Shown here one piece after another: positions 40,978 to 49,608 of a DNA stretch of 64,000 nt (the stretch's first letter is position 1; every line of letters begins with the position of its first letter). Origin of the DNA: Corynebacterium sp. (lineage in GTDB: Bacteria; Actinomycetota; Actinomycetes; Mycobacteriales; Mycobacteriaceae). The notes under the pieces are model-generated. The model saw only the letters and a program-made list of their open reading frames with translations. It was not told the origin of the DNA and searched no databases. The stretch is from the NCBI RefSeq assembly GCF_022712275.1, contig NZ_JALAGU010000008.1, forward strand, positions 29,920 to 93,919, given 5' to 3'. Made by a program: the position numbers and the translations under genes.

Positions 40978-42032
40978 AGGGAATCCCACCCCGTGACATA
41001 GAGAGGACGCTGCCCGTCGACGGTCACCGGGTCGGCGAGTTCACCGAACCGGGTGGCGTCCCCGGCGTCCCTGACCTCACCGATGATGCGGTAGCCGGCC
41101 GGGGGTTCGGTGTCCGTGGTGCCGAGCAGGGTGTGGTCCTCGCCACCGGAGAGCACCCATTCCCACGGGTCGTCGCCGGTGATCTCGGCGGCGTAGTACA
41201 GCTGTGCGTCGGGGGTCAGGGCCGCCCCGTCGAGATCGATGATGGCCTCGGAGCGTCGCGCGACGTTGGCGAGGTCGTGGACGAGTCCGTCGGAGTTGTC
41301 GGTCATCGCGGACATCCCGGCGGCCCGGCCCACCTGGCCCCGGCCGACGATGAGATGGGGTGCGCAGTGCCGGGAGACGAGGTCCTGGAGCACGGGGTCA
41401 TCCGGCACGGCCTCTCGGGAGCCGAAGTAGTTGAGCAGGGCGAGCCCTGCGGCGGAGTGGCCGATCACACCCGAGGCGACGACAAGGTGGCCGGGGCGTG
41501 CGGCATCCACGGTGAGCGCCGGATCGGGTCCGGCGAGGACACCGATGGCGGTGACGGCCACAATGAGCTGGCGTGAGGTGACCACGTCCCCACCGACCAG
41601 TTCGACACCCCAGGGAGCGGCGGTGTCGCTGATGCCGCGGGCGACGTCGCTCACGATGCCGACGGGTAGGTCGGCGGGGGTGGACAGGGACATGAGGACG
41701 GCGGTGGGTCGGCCGCCCATGGCCTGGATGTCGGCGAAGTTCTGGCTGACGGCCTTCGCCCCGACCTCGTAGGGGGTGGACCAGTCGAGGCGGAAGTGTT
41801 CACCGTCTACGAGGACGTCGGTGGTGGCGATATCCCGCGAGTTCGGCGGGGCAGGGTCGAGGACCGCGGCGTCATCGCCGTTGACCTCACTGGGGGCTGC
41901 TTCACGGATCGCCGCGATCGTCGCCGCCTCTCCGACCTCGGAGACTGTGGGGCCGTCGGCGGAGTGTCCGCCGTAGTTCGCTGAGGGGTCTTCCGCCCCT
42001 GCCGTCCCTGCCGTCCCTGCCGTCACAGCCAT
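40974..42032 (-). CDS. thiL: Thiamine-monophosphate kinase
   Basis: Last step of thiamine diphosphate synthesis (AIR-synthase-like fold). 352 residues from ATG 42032; an ATG at 42044 would add four residues. N-terminal block PSEVNGDDAAVLDPAP with metal ligands, then TTDVLVDGEHFRLDWSTP, VGAKAVSQNFADIQAMGG, and C-terminal MTDNSDGLVHDLANVA plus WVLSGGEDHTLLGT. The first 25 residues are a Gly/Ala/Thr repeat encoded by GCCGTCCCT-type units. No other thiamine genes nearby. Divergent from the DUF3515 gene. Confidence 0.93.
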   Translation of the reverse strand: MAVTAGTAGTAGAEDPSANYGGHSADGPTVSEVGEAATIAAIREAAPSEVNGDDAAVLDPAPPNSRDIATTDVLVDGEHFRLDWSTPYEVGAKAVSQNFADIQAMGGRPTAVLMSLSTPADLPVGIVSDVARGISDTAAPWGVELVGGDVVTSRQLIVAVTAIGVLAGPDPALTVDAARPGHLVVASGVIGHSAAGLALLNYFGSREAVPDDPVLQDLVSRHCAPHLIVGRGQVGRAAGMSAMTDNSDGLVHDLANVARRSEAIIDLDGAALTPDAQLYYAAEITGDDPWEWVLSGGEDHTLLGTTDTEPPAGYRIIGEVRDAGDATRFGELADPVTVDGQRPLYVTGWDSL

Positions 42033-42084
42033 CCGCACCCTCATCCATCCAGTAGGCAGTAGTCGTCGCCGCCGGTGCCACCCG

Positions 42085-42090
42085 TATGAT
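42085..42090 (+). promoter_or_regulatory. -10 element TATGAT, probable leaderless start of the DUF3515 gene
   Basis: TATGAT, 7 nt, ATG (42098). The hexamer is one mismatch from TATAAT. Confidence 0.55.
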
Positions 42091-42097
42091 CGGGGCC

Positions 42098-43102
42098 ATG
42101 GCAGAGCAGCGTCCCGGTTCCCCGGAAGTCACTGATCAGGGTAGCAGTACCGGAGGACTGTCCCGCACCACGACGGTGCTGGCACTGGTCCTGGCGGTCG
42201 TCTTCGTCGGAGCGGTGCTGGCGGGGGCGAAGATCCTCGTCGACCGCAACGTGTACACCGATATCTCCATGGGCCCGGTGGACGCCCCGGACGCGGACTC
42301 CCCCGCCTGTGACGCGGTCATGGGCGCACTGCCGGACCGCACCTCCGACTACCGCTCGGTGGGTATCACGGATCCGGCGCCGGCCGGCGCGGCGGCCTAC
42401 CGCGACTCCGGCGGTGCCGAACTGACGGTACGGTGCGGTGTGTCGGTGCCGGCGCAGTACTCCGTGGTCAGCCCCGTGGTCTCCCACGGCGGCACAGACT
42501 GGCTGCGGGTGGATGACGCCACCGCCGGCTCGGACCTGTCGACCTGGTACTCCGTCAGCTCCACCCCGGTGGTCGCGGTGACGGGCAGTTCTGCCCCGGA
42601 CACCGCGCTGGACAGCACCGTCAGCTTCGACGGTTTCGGCCGGGCGATCGCCGACAACGCCGACGCGTCCGAGGACGCGGCCCCCACCCCGCGCGAGCTG
42701 CCGCTGACGAATCTTCCCGCCGACCGCGGTGCGGCGTCCTGCACGGACTTCGAGGACGCCCTGCCGGACGCCTTCGGCGCCCACCGCCGGATCACGGAGA
42801 CTACGGCGGGCGAGCCGATCGACGGGGTGGCGGTGTGGACCGAGCCCGGGGCTGAGCCGGTCGTGGTGCGTTGCGGGGTCGGGATGCCGGAGTCCTACGC
42901 CGCCGGTGCACAGCTGACCCAGGTCGACGACGTGCCGTGGTACGAGGACAGTGCCCTGGGCAACGGGTCGACGGCCGGGGTCTGGTACGCCCTCGGCTAC
43001 GGCGCGACGGTGGCCGTCTCCCTGCCGCTGGATGTCGGCGACACGGTGCTGCCGCAGCTCAGCGGCATCATCACCGACACCATGGTCAAGACCGGGGAGT
43101 AG
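42098..43102 (+). CDS. Secreted membrane-anchored DUF3515 protein with two tandem domains
   Basis: 334 residues. N-terminal transmembrane helix TTTVLALVLAVVFVGAVLAGA anchors an extracytoplasmic part with two homologous DUF3515 units: the first from ACDAVMGALPDRTSDYRSVG to FDGFGRAIADN, the second from SCTDFEDALPDAFGAHRRIT to the C-terminus. Shared elements are A/SCxDxxxALPD, a V-V-V/T-R-C-G-V motif (AELTVRCGVSV and PVVVRCGVGM), a W-x-x-VDD-type segment and a Trp-Tyr pair. Most actinobacterial members I know have a single domain. Function unknown. Converges with ddl at zero spacing; TATGAT is 7 nt before the ATG. Confidence 0.8.
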   Translation: MAEQRPGSPEVTDQGSSTGGLSRTTTVLALVLAVVFVGAVLAGAKILVDRNVYTDISMGPVDAPDADSPACDAVMGALPDRTSDYRSVGITDPAPAGAAAYRDSGGAELTVRCGVSVPAQYSVVSPVVSHGGTDWLRVDDATAGSDLSTWYSVSSTPVVAVTGSSAPDTALDSTVSFDGFGRAIADNADASEDAAPTPRELPLTNLPADRGAASCTDFEDALPDAFGAHRRITETTAGEPIDGVAVWTEPGAEPVVVRCGVGMPESYAAGAQLTQVDDVPWYEDSALGNGSTAGVWYALGYGATVAVSLPLDVGDTVLPQLSGIITDTMVKTGE

Positions 43103-44200
43103 TTACTTCCGCACCAGGGCGCGGGCGATGAGGATGTCGAGCAGCTCGGGATAGGTCACCCCGGTCGCCTCGAACATCTTCGGGTACATGCTGATCGGGG
43201 TGAACCCGGGCATGGTGTTCGGCTCGTTGAGCACGGGGCCGTCCTCGGTGACGAAGAAGTCGACGCGGGCCAGCCCCTCGCAGTCCAGCGCCCGGAAGGT
43301 CTCGACGGCCCAGCGGCGCACTGCGTCGGCCTGGCCCTCGGGCAGCGGGGCGGGGATCTCGTAGCTGATGATGTCGTCGAGGTACTTCGTGTCGAAACCG
43401 TAGAAGCCCTCCGGTCCGTCCTCGGTGCCCTTGAGCAGTGAGGGATGGGAGGCGTGGACCGTGCCGTCGGGGTACTGCAGCACACCGCACTCGACCTCCA
43501 CACCGTGGAGCATGGCCTCGACGAGGATCTTCGTGTCGTGTTCGAAGGCGTGCGCCTCGGCCGCGTCCAGGTCCGCCCAGTCGCTGACCTTGGAGATGCC
43601 GACCGAGGAGCCGCCACGGGCGGGCTTGACGAAGACCGGCAGACCGACCTTCTGCTTCTCCTCGTCGGTGAGGTCACGACGCTCGGTGAGCACGACCTCG
43701 TCACCGACCGGCACACCGGCGGCGCGGGCGATGAGCTTGGTGTACTGCTTGTCCATGCAGGCGGCAGAGGCGAGCACGCCGTTGCCGACGTAGGGCACGT
43801 TCGCCAGCTCGATGACGCCCTGGACGGTGCCGTCCTCACCGTTGCGGCCGTGGAGGACCGGGAAGATGACGTCGACTTCGGCGTAGAGGGAGCCGTCGCC
43901 GTAGCGGAGCTGGCCGCGTCCTGAGGCGAAGGACCCCGGCACCAGGTTGACGCCGCGCGACATTTTCACGGTCGGCAGGTCCCGGCCGCGGGCGGAGAGT
44001 GCCTCGATGTCGGTGGTTCCCTTGACCCACATCCCGGTCTCGGTGATGCCGACGGGGACGACCTCGTAGCGGTCAGGGTCGAGGTGGCTCATCACCGCGG
44101 CGGCGGACAGGCAGGAGATGCTGTGCTCGGAGTTCTGGCCACCGTAGAGGACGGCGACGACGGTGCGGGCGGCGGGTGATGTCGGTTCAGTGTTGCTCAC
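43103..44200 (-). CDS. ddl: D-alanine--D-alanine ligase
   Basis: ATP-grasp enzyme that makes the D-Ala-D-Ala dipeptide of peptidoglycan. 365 residues from GTG 44200. N-terminal VVAVLYGGQNSEHSISCLSA, VFPVLHGRNGEDGTVQGVIE, FVKPARGGSSVGISKV, and the C-terminal ATP-Mg block RVDFFVTEDGPVLNEPNTMP with VNTMPG-type ending (EPNTMPGFTPISMYP). Stop abuts the convergent DUF3515 stop. It is preceded by gpsA 22 nt away but carries its own TAGACT promoter signature 7 nt before the GTG. Confidence 0.97.
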   Translation of the reverse strand: MSNTEPTSPAARTVVAVLYGGQNSEHSISCLSAAAVMSHLDPDRYEVVPVGITETGMWVKGTTDIEALSARGRDLPTVKMSRGVNLVPGSFASGRGQLRYGDGSLYAEVDVIFPVLHGRNGEDGTVQGVIELANVPYVGNGVLASAACMDKQYTKLIARAAGVPVGDEVVLTERRDLTDEEKQKVGLPVFVKPARGGSSVGISKVSDWADLDAAEAHAFEHDTKILVEAMLHGVEVECGVLQYPDGTVHASHPSLLKGTEDGPEGFYGFDTKYLDDIISYEIPAPLPEGQADAVRRWAVETFRALDCEGLARVDFFVTEDGPVLNEPNTMPGFTPISMYPKMFEATGVTYPELLDILIARALVRK

Positions 44201-44207
44201 CCGGCAG

Positions 44208-44213
44208 AGTCTA
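44208..44213 (-). promoter_or_regulatory. -10 element TAGACT, probable leaderless start of ddl
   Basis: TAGACT, 7 nt, GTG (44200) on the minus strand. It lies inside the gap and just overlaps none of gpsA. Confidence 0.45.
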
Positions 44214-44221
44214 CCGGTCGC

Positions 44222-45241
44222 CTACTCGGCTTTCCTGGTACGGCCCAGCAGGGAGCGCACCGCGTCCGCCACGCTGCCGCCACGGTGGCAGACATCGACC
44301 ACCGCATCGGTGATCGGCATATCCACCCCGGCCTCCTCGGCGATCTCCGCGATGGAGATCGAGGAGATGACACCCTCGGCGACCTGGCCGCGGGTCGACT
44401 CACGGGCCTGGTCCAGGGTCTCGCCCCGGCCCAGCCGCTCGCCGAAGGTGCGGTTGCGCGACAGCGGGGAGTTGCAGGTCGCCACCAGGTCACCGAGACC
44501 GGCGAGACCGGCCATGGTGCGCTCGGAGCCGCCCAGGGCCACGGCGAGCCGGGTGATCTCCGCGAGACCGCGGGTGATCAGCGTGGCGATGGAGTTGTGG
44601 CCCAGCCCCATGCCCGCCCCCATGCCGCAGGCCAGGGCGATGACGTTCTTGCAGGCGCCGGCGATTTCACAGCCGATGACGTCGTCGTTGGTGTACGGCC
44701 GGAAGTAGGGGGCTGCGGCGGCCTCCTGGACCGCCACGGCCCGGGCGTCGTCGGTGCAGGCCACGACCGTGGCGGCGGGCTGGTTGCGGGCGACCTCGTA
44801 GGCGAGGTTCGGCCCGGAGAGCACGGCGACGCGTTCCTCCGGCACCTCGGCGACTTCCGCGATGACCTGACTCATGCGCCGGCGGCTGGAGTGTTCGATG
44901 CCCTTGGTGAGGCTGACGAGGGTGGCATCCGGCCCGATGAGGTCCCGCCAGGCGGCGAGGTTGGAGCGCATGGACTGCGAAGGCACGCCGAGGAAGACGA
45001 TCTCCGCGCCCTCGAGTGCCTGTGCCGGATCGGTGGTCGCGGTCAGGGGCTCCGGCAGTTCCACCTCCCTGAGGTAGGTGGAGTTGGTGTGACGGCCGTC
45101 GTTGCCGTCCTTTCCCCCGTTGATCTCGCGGGCGATCTCGTCACGGCGGGCCCAGAGGGTGACGTCACTGCCGGCATCTGCGCAGACCTTCGCCACCGCG
45201 GTCCCCCAGGATCCCGCCCCCATCACCGCGACCTGCACCAT
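44222..45241 (-). CDS. gpsA: Glycerol-3-phosphate dehydrogenase [NAD(P)+]
   Basis: Makes sn-glycerol 3-phosphate for membrane lipid synthesis. 339 residues from ATG 45241 (an ATG/GTG pair at 45250 would add three). Rossmann motif VAVMGAGSWGTAVAKV, then LSGPNLAYEVARNQPAA, the catalytic GACKNVIALACGMGAG with active-site Lys, and LGDLVATCNSPLSRNRTFG. GGAGAG lies 9 nt before the ATG, so this gene is not leaderless. Divergent from the mutT1 gene with about 83 nt between starts. Confidence 0.96.
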   Translation of the reverse strand: MVQVAVMGAGSWGTAVAKVCADAGSDVTLWARRDEIAREINGGKDGNDGRHTNSTYLREVELPEPLTATTDPAQALEGAEIVFLGVPSQSMRSNLAAWRDLIGPDATLVSLTKGIEHSSRRRMSQVIAEVAEVPEERVAVLSGPNLAYEVARNQPAATVVACTDDARAVAVQEAAAAPYFRPYTNDDVIGCEIAGACKNVIALACGMGAGMGLGHNSIATLITRGLAEITRLAVALGGSERTMAGLAGLGDLVATCNSPLSRNRTFGERLGRGETLDQARESTRGQVAEGVISSISIAEIAEEAGVDMPITDAVVDVCHRGGSVADAVRSLLGRTRKAE

Positions 45242-45324
45242 GCTGCCCACTCTCCTGTCGTCGTCGTGCCTATCAGTACGCTGTACATTGAACCAGACTG
45301 CCAGACCCGAAGAAGGTAACTCAC

Positions 45325-46374
45325 GTGATCACCCATTCCGGTATCGGTGACCTGTCCACGCCCGTCGCATCCCGGAATCCCGGGGACGCCTCGGGAACCG
45401 CGGTCGCCCGCATCGGCAGCTCCCCCTCCGACGAGTTCGTCAATCCGACCTTCGCCGCCGGCGCGGTGATGTGGCGGCGCCTCTCCCCCGCCGACCCGGG
45501 TACCCCGGAGACCGGCGCGGAGGACGCCGTCGAGATCGCGATGATCCACCGCCCCCGCTACGACGACTGGTCCCTGCCCAAGGGCAAGGTCGACAAGGGT
45601 GAGGGCATCGTCCAGACCGCGGTCCGCGAACTGGTCGAGGAGACCGGGTACGCCTCCTCGCTCGGCTGGCTGCTCGGCTACGTCCACTATCCGGTCGGCA
45701 CCTCCACCAAGGTCGTCTGGTACTGGACCGCCGAGGTCACCGACTACTCCGAGCCCACCCCGGAGGACACCGACGAGGTCGGCGAACTGCGTTGGGTCTC
45801 CCCCTCCGAGGCCACCCGACGGTGCTCCTACGAGGCGGACCGCGAGATCATCGCCGCCGCCCAGGCGCGACTGTCCCTCGGAGCGACGCGACGGGTGCTC
45901 TACGTCCGTCACGCCAAGGCCGCCGACCGTCGCGGTTGGCAGGGCGATGACCGCCTGCGCCCGCTGACGAAGAAGGGACGCCGTCAGGCCGAGGCACTGG
46001 TCGACGTGGCCCGCGGCTACGGCGTGAAGTCGCTGAGCTCAGCGGCACCGGAGCGGTGCACCGACACCCTCGCCCCGACTGCCGGGGCACTCGGACTGGA
46101 GACCGCGGTGGACGCATCTCTGGGCGATGCGGCGGTCGAGGACGGCCCCCGGACCGTGATGGACGCCCTGGTGCGGGCCTCCGCCGCCCCGGTCAGTGAG
46201 GTCTGCGCCCAGGGCGTGGTGATCCCCGCGGTGGTCAACGGACTGGCCGCAGATGAAGGGATCGAGATCGAGGACCTGCGCGCGAAGAAGGGTTCGGTGT
46301 GGGTCCTGCACTTCAGCGCCGCGGAGAAGCTGCTGGGTGCGGACTACCTGGCGTCCCCGCTGCCGGTGCGGTAA
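45325..46374 (+). CDS. mutT1: MutT1-type Nudix hydrolase fused to histidine phosphatase domain
   Basis: 349 residues from GTG 45325 (GAAGG 8-12 nt upstream). N-terminal Nudix domain has the box GKVDKGEGIVQTAVRELVEETGY (G-x5-E-x7-R-E-x-x-E-E-x-G), for hydrolysing damaged nucleotides such as 8-oxo-dGTP. C-terminal domain starts LYVRHAKAADRRGW, the R-H-A motif of the histidine phosphatase superfamily. This two-domain layout matches mycobacterial MutT1. C-terminal tail ends in SPLPVR. Converges with leuD. Confidence 0.92.
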   Translation: MITHSGIGDLSTPVASRNPGDASGTAVARIGSSPSDEFVNPTFAAGAVMWRRLSPADPGTPETGAEDAVEIAMIHRPRYDDWSLPKGKVDKGEGIVQTAVRELVEETGYASSLGWLLGYVHYPVGTSTKVVWYWTAEVTDYSEPTPEDTDEVGELRWVSPSEATRRCSYEADREIIAAAQARLSLGATRRVLYVRHAKAADRRGWQGDDRLRPLTKKGRRQAEALVDVARGYGVKSLSSAAPERCTDTLAPTAGALGLETAVDASLGDAAVEDGPRTVMDALVRASAAPVSEVCAQGVVIPAVVNGLAADEGIEIEDLRAKKGSVWVLHFSAAEKLLGADYLASPLPVR

Positions 46375-46383
46375 GCGCCGGAG

Positions 46384-46971
46384 TTACCGGATCACCGGCT
46401 TGAAGGACGGCCGGGTCTTCTCGTAGGCGGCGATCGCGTCGGCGTCCTGCAGGGTGATGCCGATGTCGTCGAGTCCGTTGAGCAGGCGCCAGCGGGTGTC
46501 CTCGTCGACCACGAAGGGGAAGACGTGCTCCCCGAGGGTGGCGGTCTGTGCGTCCAGGTCGACGGTCATCTCCGCACCGGGACGCTGCTCCAGCAGCTTC
46601 CAGATCAGTTCGATCTGTTCCTCGGGCATGACGCCGGCGAGCAGACCGTTCTTGGCGGTGTTGCCACGGAAGATGTCGCCGAAGCGCGGCGAGAACACGA
46701 CACGGAACCCGTAGTCGAGCAGTGCCCAGACGGCGTGCTCACGGGAGGAACCGGTACCGAAGTCGGGCCCGGCGACGAGCACCGAGGAGTGCACGTAGGG
46801 CTTCTGGTTGAGGATGAACTCCGGGTCCGTGCGCCAGGACCTGAACAGACCGGACTCGAAGCCGGTCCTGGTCACCAACTTGAGGTACTCGGCGGGCACG
46901 ATCTGGTCGGTGTCGACGTTGGACCGCTTCAGCGGCAGCGCCACACCGGTGTGGGTGGTGAATGCTTCCAT
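46384..46971 (-). CDS. leuD: 3-isopropylmalate dehydratase small subunit
   Basis: Small subunit of the isomerase for leucine synthesis. 195 residues with LPLKRSNVDTDQIVPAEYLK, GSSREHAVWALLDYGFRVV (swivel-domain motif) and VDEDTRWRLLNGLDDIGITL. Located 11 nt after leuC, so leuCD is one operon. The end converges with mutT1, 9 nt away. Confidence 0.97.
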   Translation of the reverse strand: MEAFTTHTGVALPLKRSNVDTDQIVPAEYLKLVTRTGFESGLFRSWRTDPEFILNQKPYVHSSVLVAGPDFGTGSSREHAVWALLDYGFRVVFSPRFGDIFRGNTAKNGLLAGVMPEEQIELIWKLLEQRPGAEMTVDLDAQTATLGEHVFPFVVDEDTRWRLLNGLDDIGITLQDADAIAAYEKTRPSFKPVIR

Positions 46972-46982
46972 GTCAGCTCTCC

Positions 46983-48440
46983 TCAGAGATCGGCCGGGCT
47001 CGCCAGGTGACCGAGCACCGCTGTGGCTGCGGCGACCGGCGGAGAGACCAGGTGGGTGCGTCCACCCTTGCCCTGGCGTCCCTCGAAGTTGCGGTTGGAG
47101 GTGGAGGCCGACCGCTCACCCGGGGAGAGCTGGTCGGGGTTCATGCCCAGGCACATGGAGCAGCCGGCGGTGCGCCATTCGGCACCGGCGTCGAGGAAGA
47201 TCTTGTCCAGCCCCTCCTCCTCGGCCTGCTTCTTCACCTGGGTCGACGACGGGACGACCATCATCCGCAGACCGTCGGCGACGTGGCGTCCGCGCAGCAC
47301 CTCGGCGGCGGCGCGCATGTCCTCGATGCGGGAGTTGGTGCAGGAGCCGAAGAAGACGGTGTCGATGCTGATGTCGCGCAGCGGAGTGCCTTCCTCCAGC
47401 CCCATGTACCTGATCGCACCCTCGGCGGCGATGCGCTCGGTCTCGTCGGTGATGTCCTCGAGGTACGGGACATGGCCGGACAGCGGCAGCCCCTGGCCGG
47501 GGTTGGTGCCCCAGGTGACGAAGGGGGTCAGCGCAGAGCCGTCGATCTCGACGACGGTGTCGAAGACCGCGCCCTCGTCGGTGGCCAGGGAACGCCAGTA
47601 GTCCACCGCGTCCACCCAGTCCTGTCCGGTCGGCGCGAAGCGACGGCCTCTGAGGTAGTCGAAGGTGATGTCGTCCGGGGCGATCATGCCGGCACGGGCG
47701 CCGGCCTCGATGCTCATGTTGCAGATCGTCAGCCGACCCTCCATGGACAGCTTCCGGATCGCCTCGCCCCGGTACTCGATGATGTGACCCTGAGCGCCGC
47801 CGGTGCCGATCTTCGCGATGATGGCGAGGATGAGGTCCTTGGCGGTGACGCCGGGCTGCAGTTCCCCGCTGACCTCGATGGACATCGTCTTGAACGGCTT
47901 GAGACGCAGCGTCTGGGTGGCCAGGACGTGCTCGACCTCACTGGTTCCGATCCCCATGCCGATGGAGCCGAAGGCGCCGTGGGTGGAGGTGTGCGAGTCG
48001 CCGCAGACGATGGTCATGCCGGGCTGGCTGGCGCCGAGCTGCGGGCCGACGGTGTGGACGATGCCCTGGTCGGCGTCCCCCATCGGGTGCAGTTCCACAC
48101 CGAACTCGTCACAGTTCTTCCGCAGTGTCTCGACCTGCAGGCGGGAGACCTTGTCCTCGATCTCCAGCAGGTTGCCGGTATGGACACCGAGGGTCGGCAC
48201 GTTGTGGTCCTCGGTACCCAGGGTCAGGTCGGGACGCCGCACGGGGCGTCCCGCCTGGCGCAGACCGTCGAAGGCCTGCGGGCTGGTGACCTCGTGGATC
48301 AGGTGGAGGTCGATGTAGATCAGGTCGGGTTCGCCGGGTTCGCCCCTGGTGACGACGTGGTCGTCCCACACTTTCTCGGCCAGGGTGCGGGGTGTGTCCG
48401 GTCGTGTGGTGCCCCGGTTCTGCTGTGTCACAGCGGTCAC
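46983..48440 (-). CDS. leuC: 3-isopropylmalate dehydratase large subunit
   Basis: Aconitase-family 4Fe-4S enzyme that isomerises isopropylmalate. 485 residues from GTG 48440, chosen because AGGAGAG lies 7 nt upstream; in-frame ATGs at 48455 and 48482 lie in the leader. Motifs: TLAEKVWDDHVV, VVCGDSHTSTHGAFGSIG-like (IVCGDSHTSTHGAFGSIG), cluster-binding FFGSCTNSRIEDM and AGCSMCLGMNPDQL (the three Cys ligands). Divergent from ltbR, whose IclR-type product represses this operon in C. glutamicum. Confidence 0.96.
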   Translation of the reverse strand: MTAVTQQNRGTTRPDTPRTLAEKVWDDHVVTRGEPGEPDLIYIDLHLIHEVTSPQAFDGLRQAGRPVRRPDLTLGTEDHNVPTLGVHTGNLLEIEDKVSRLQVETLRKNCDEFGVELHPMGDADQGIVHTVGPQLGASQPGMTIVCGDSHTSTHGAFGSIGMGIGTSEVEHVLATQTLRLKPFKTMSIEVSGELQPGVTAKDLILAIIAKIGTGGAQGHIIEYRGEAIRKLSMEGRLTICNMSIEAGARAGMIAPDDITFDYLRGRRFAPTGQDWVDAVDYWRSLATDEGAVFDTVVEIDGSALTPFVTWGTNPGQGLPLSGHVPYLEDITDETERIAAEGAIRYMGLEEGTPLRDISIDTVFFGSCTNSRIEDMRAAAEVLRGRHVADGLRMMVVPSSTQVKKQAEEEGLDKIFLDAGAEWRTAGCSMCLGMNPDQLSPGERSASTSNRNFEGRQGKGGRTHLVSPPVAAATAVLGHLASPADL

Positions 48441-48543
48441 GGTTGCTCTCCTCATGAAAAAGTGCTGCGGTATGAGTTTCACACGGTGGGACGCAGGAGC
48501 GGCAGATGCCCCGGGTAGTCAGTCCGGGACCCGGTCCTGGCAG

Positions 48544-48567
48544 TTCCACTGGATGGAATGTAGTATA
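48544..48567. promoter_or_regulatory. Superimposed divergent -10 elements and candidate LtbR operator
   Basis: The seven bases TAGTATA (48561-48567) read as TAGTAT for ltbR (start 8 nt on) and as TATACT for leuC on the other strand. Next to them, TTCCA-CTGGA-TGGAA (48544-48558) is a 5-5-5 inverted repeat like IclR-family operators. A repressor bound here would cover the leuC transcription start and lie just upstream of the ltbR -10. Pattern seen; LtbR binding inferred. Confidence 0.5.
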
Positions 48568-48574
48568 TCAGATT

Positions 48575-49300
48575 ATGGGAACTACCTCTGACGTCCCGGT
48601 ACCCGTCACCAGCGGCATCCAGGTACTTGACCGTGCGCTGCTGATCCTGGGCATCGTCGCACGACGACCGCACAGTCTCTCCGAACTCTGCGAGACCACC
48701 GGCCTGCCACGCGCCACCGCGCACCGTATCGCCGTCGCCCTCGAGAAGCACCGCATGGTGACGCGACTCGACGACGGCCAGTGGACCGCCGGTCCGGCCC
48801 TGGCCGAGCTCGCACCGAAGTCCTCGGCACGCCTCGACGAAGCTGCGGAGTACGTGCTCCCGTCGCTGGTCCAGCGTACCGGCGAGTCCTGCCAGCTCTA
48901 CAAACTCTCCGGTGCCGAGCGCATCTGCGTGGCCACCTCCGAGCCCCCGCTGGGCCTTCGCGACACCGTCCCGGTCGGTGCCCGGATGACGCTGGCCGCC
49001 GGGTCCGCGGCGAAGATCCTCGTCGCCTTCTCCCCCAAGAGCTTCCAGGACGAGATCCTGCAGACCGCGACCTACACCGCCGCCGATCTGGAGCAGATCC
49101 GGGTCGCCCGGATCGCCGAGTCCATGGGCGAGCGCGAGCCGGTGCTGGCCAGCACCTCGGTACCGGTGCGGGACGCCACGGGCGTCATCGCCGCGCTGTC
49201 GATCTCCGGGCCGATCGACCGGATGGGCCCCTCCCCCGCCGCCCGCCACCGTGAGGCCCTGCACGCCGCGGCGATGGACCTGGAGGAGCACCTGCGGTAG
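48575..49300 (+). CDS. ltbR: IclR-family regulator of leucine biosynthesis (LtbR-like)
   Basis: 241 residues from ATG 48575. N-terminal winged helix (LLILGIVARRPHSLSELCET, TGLPRATAHRIAVALEKHRM) and C-terminal IclR effector domain (LGLRDTVPVGARMTLAAGSA, VRDATGVIAALSISGP). Divergent position to leuCD matches C. glutamicum LtbR, which represses leucine and tryptophan genes (known). A longer frame to 48506 would start upstream of the promoter. TAGTAT sits 8 nt before the ATG and no Shine-Dalgarno is present, so a leaderless mRNA is likely. Confidence 0.92.
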   Translation: MGTTSDVPVPVTSGIQVLDRALLILGIVARRPHSLSELCETTGLPRATAHRIAVALEKHRMVTRLDDGQWTAGPALAELAPKSSARLDEAAEYVLPSLVQRTGESCQLYKLSGAERICVATSEPPLGLRDTVPVGARMTLAAGSAAKILVAFSPKSFQDEILQTATYTAADLEQIRVARIAESMGEREPVLASTSVPVRDATGVIAALSISGPIDRMGPSPAARHREALHAAAMDLEEHLR

Positions 49301-49347
49301 GAGACTGCGCCGGCGGTGACACCGGACGCAGTGACTCACGCAAGCGG

Positions 49348-49382
49348 AAAGCCCCGCACCAGAAGTTCTGGTGCGGGGCTTT
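49348..49382. terminator. Bidirectional terminator between ltbR and tRNA-Glu
   Basis: AAAGCCCCGCACCAGAA / G / TTCTGGTGCGGGGCTTT is a perfect 17-bp inverted repeat, with A-runs on one side and T-runs on the other, so it works for both strands: ltbR on plus and tRNA-Glu on minus. Confidence 0.9.
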
Positions 49383-49391
49383 GCCTGTCGG

Positions 49392-49464
49392 TACTCCGTA
49401 CGGGATTTGAACCCGTGTTACCGGCGTGAGAGGCCAGCGTCCTGGGCCGCTAGACGAACGGAGC
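49392..49464 (-). tRNA. tRNA-Glu (CTC), solitary copy without encoded CCA
   Basis: 73 nt cloverleaf: acceptor GCTCCGT/ACGGAGT, D-arm with GGCCCAGG, anticodon stem CTGGC/GCCGG, loop CTCTCAC with anticodon CTC, T-arm GGGTTCAAATCCC. The D-loop has C where the other two copies have T. The next bases are CCG rather than CCA. A TATAGT -10-like hexamer lies about 47 nt upstream of the 5' end (49511-49516). Confidence 0.95.
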
Positions 49465-49596
49465 ATTCGTTGGTGAGATCCGGCATGCGCCGCTCTCTGC
49501 AACGCGTTGAACTATATAGGAACGTCGCACAGAACGCCTAATCGACGGCAGAAATACAGTGTGACCTGCTCAGATACTGCGCATCCGACACTGACG

Positions 49597-49602
49597 TAGC
49601 CT
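49597..49602 (+). promoter_or_regulatory. -10 element TAGCCT, possible leaderless start of the AlkZ-like gene
   Basis: TAGCCT, 6 nt, ATG (49609). Confidence 0.4.
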
Positions 49603-49608
49603 CGCGGT

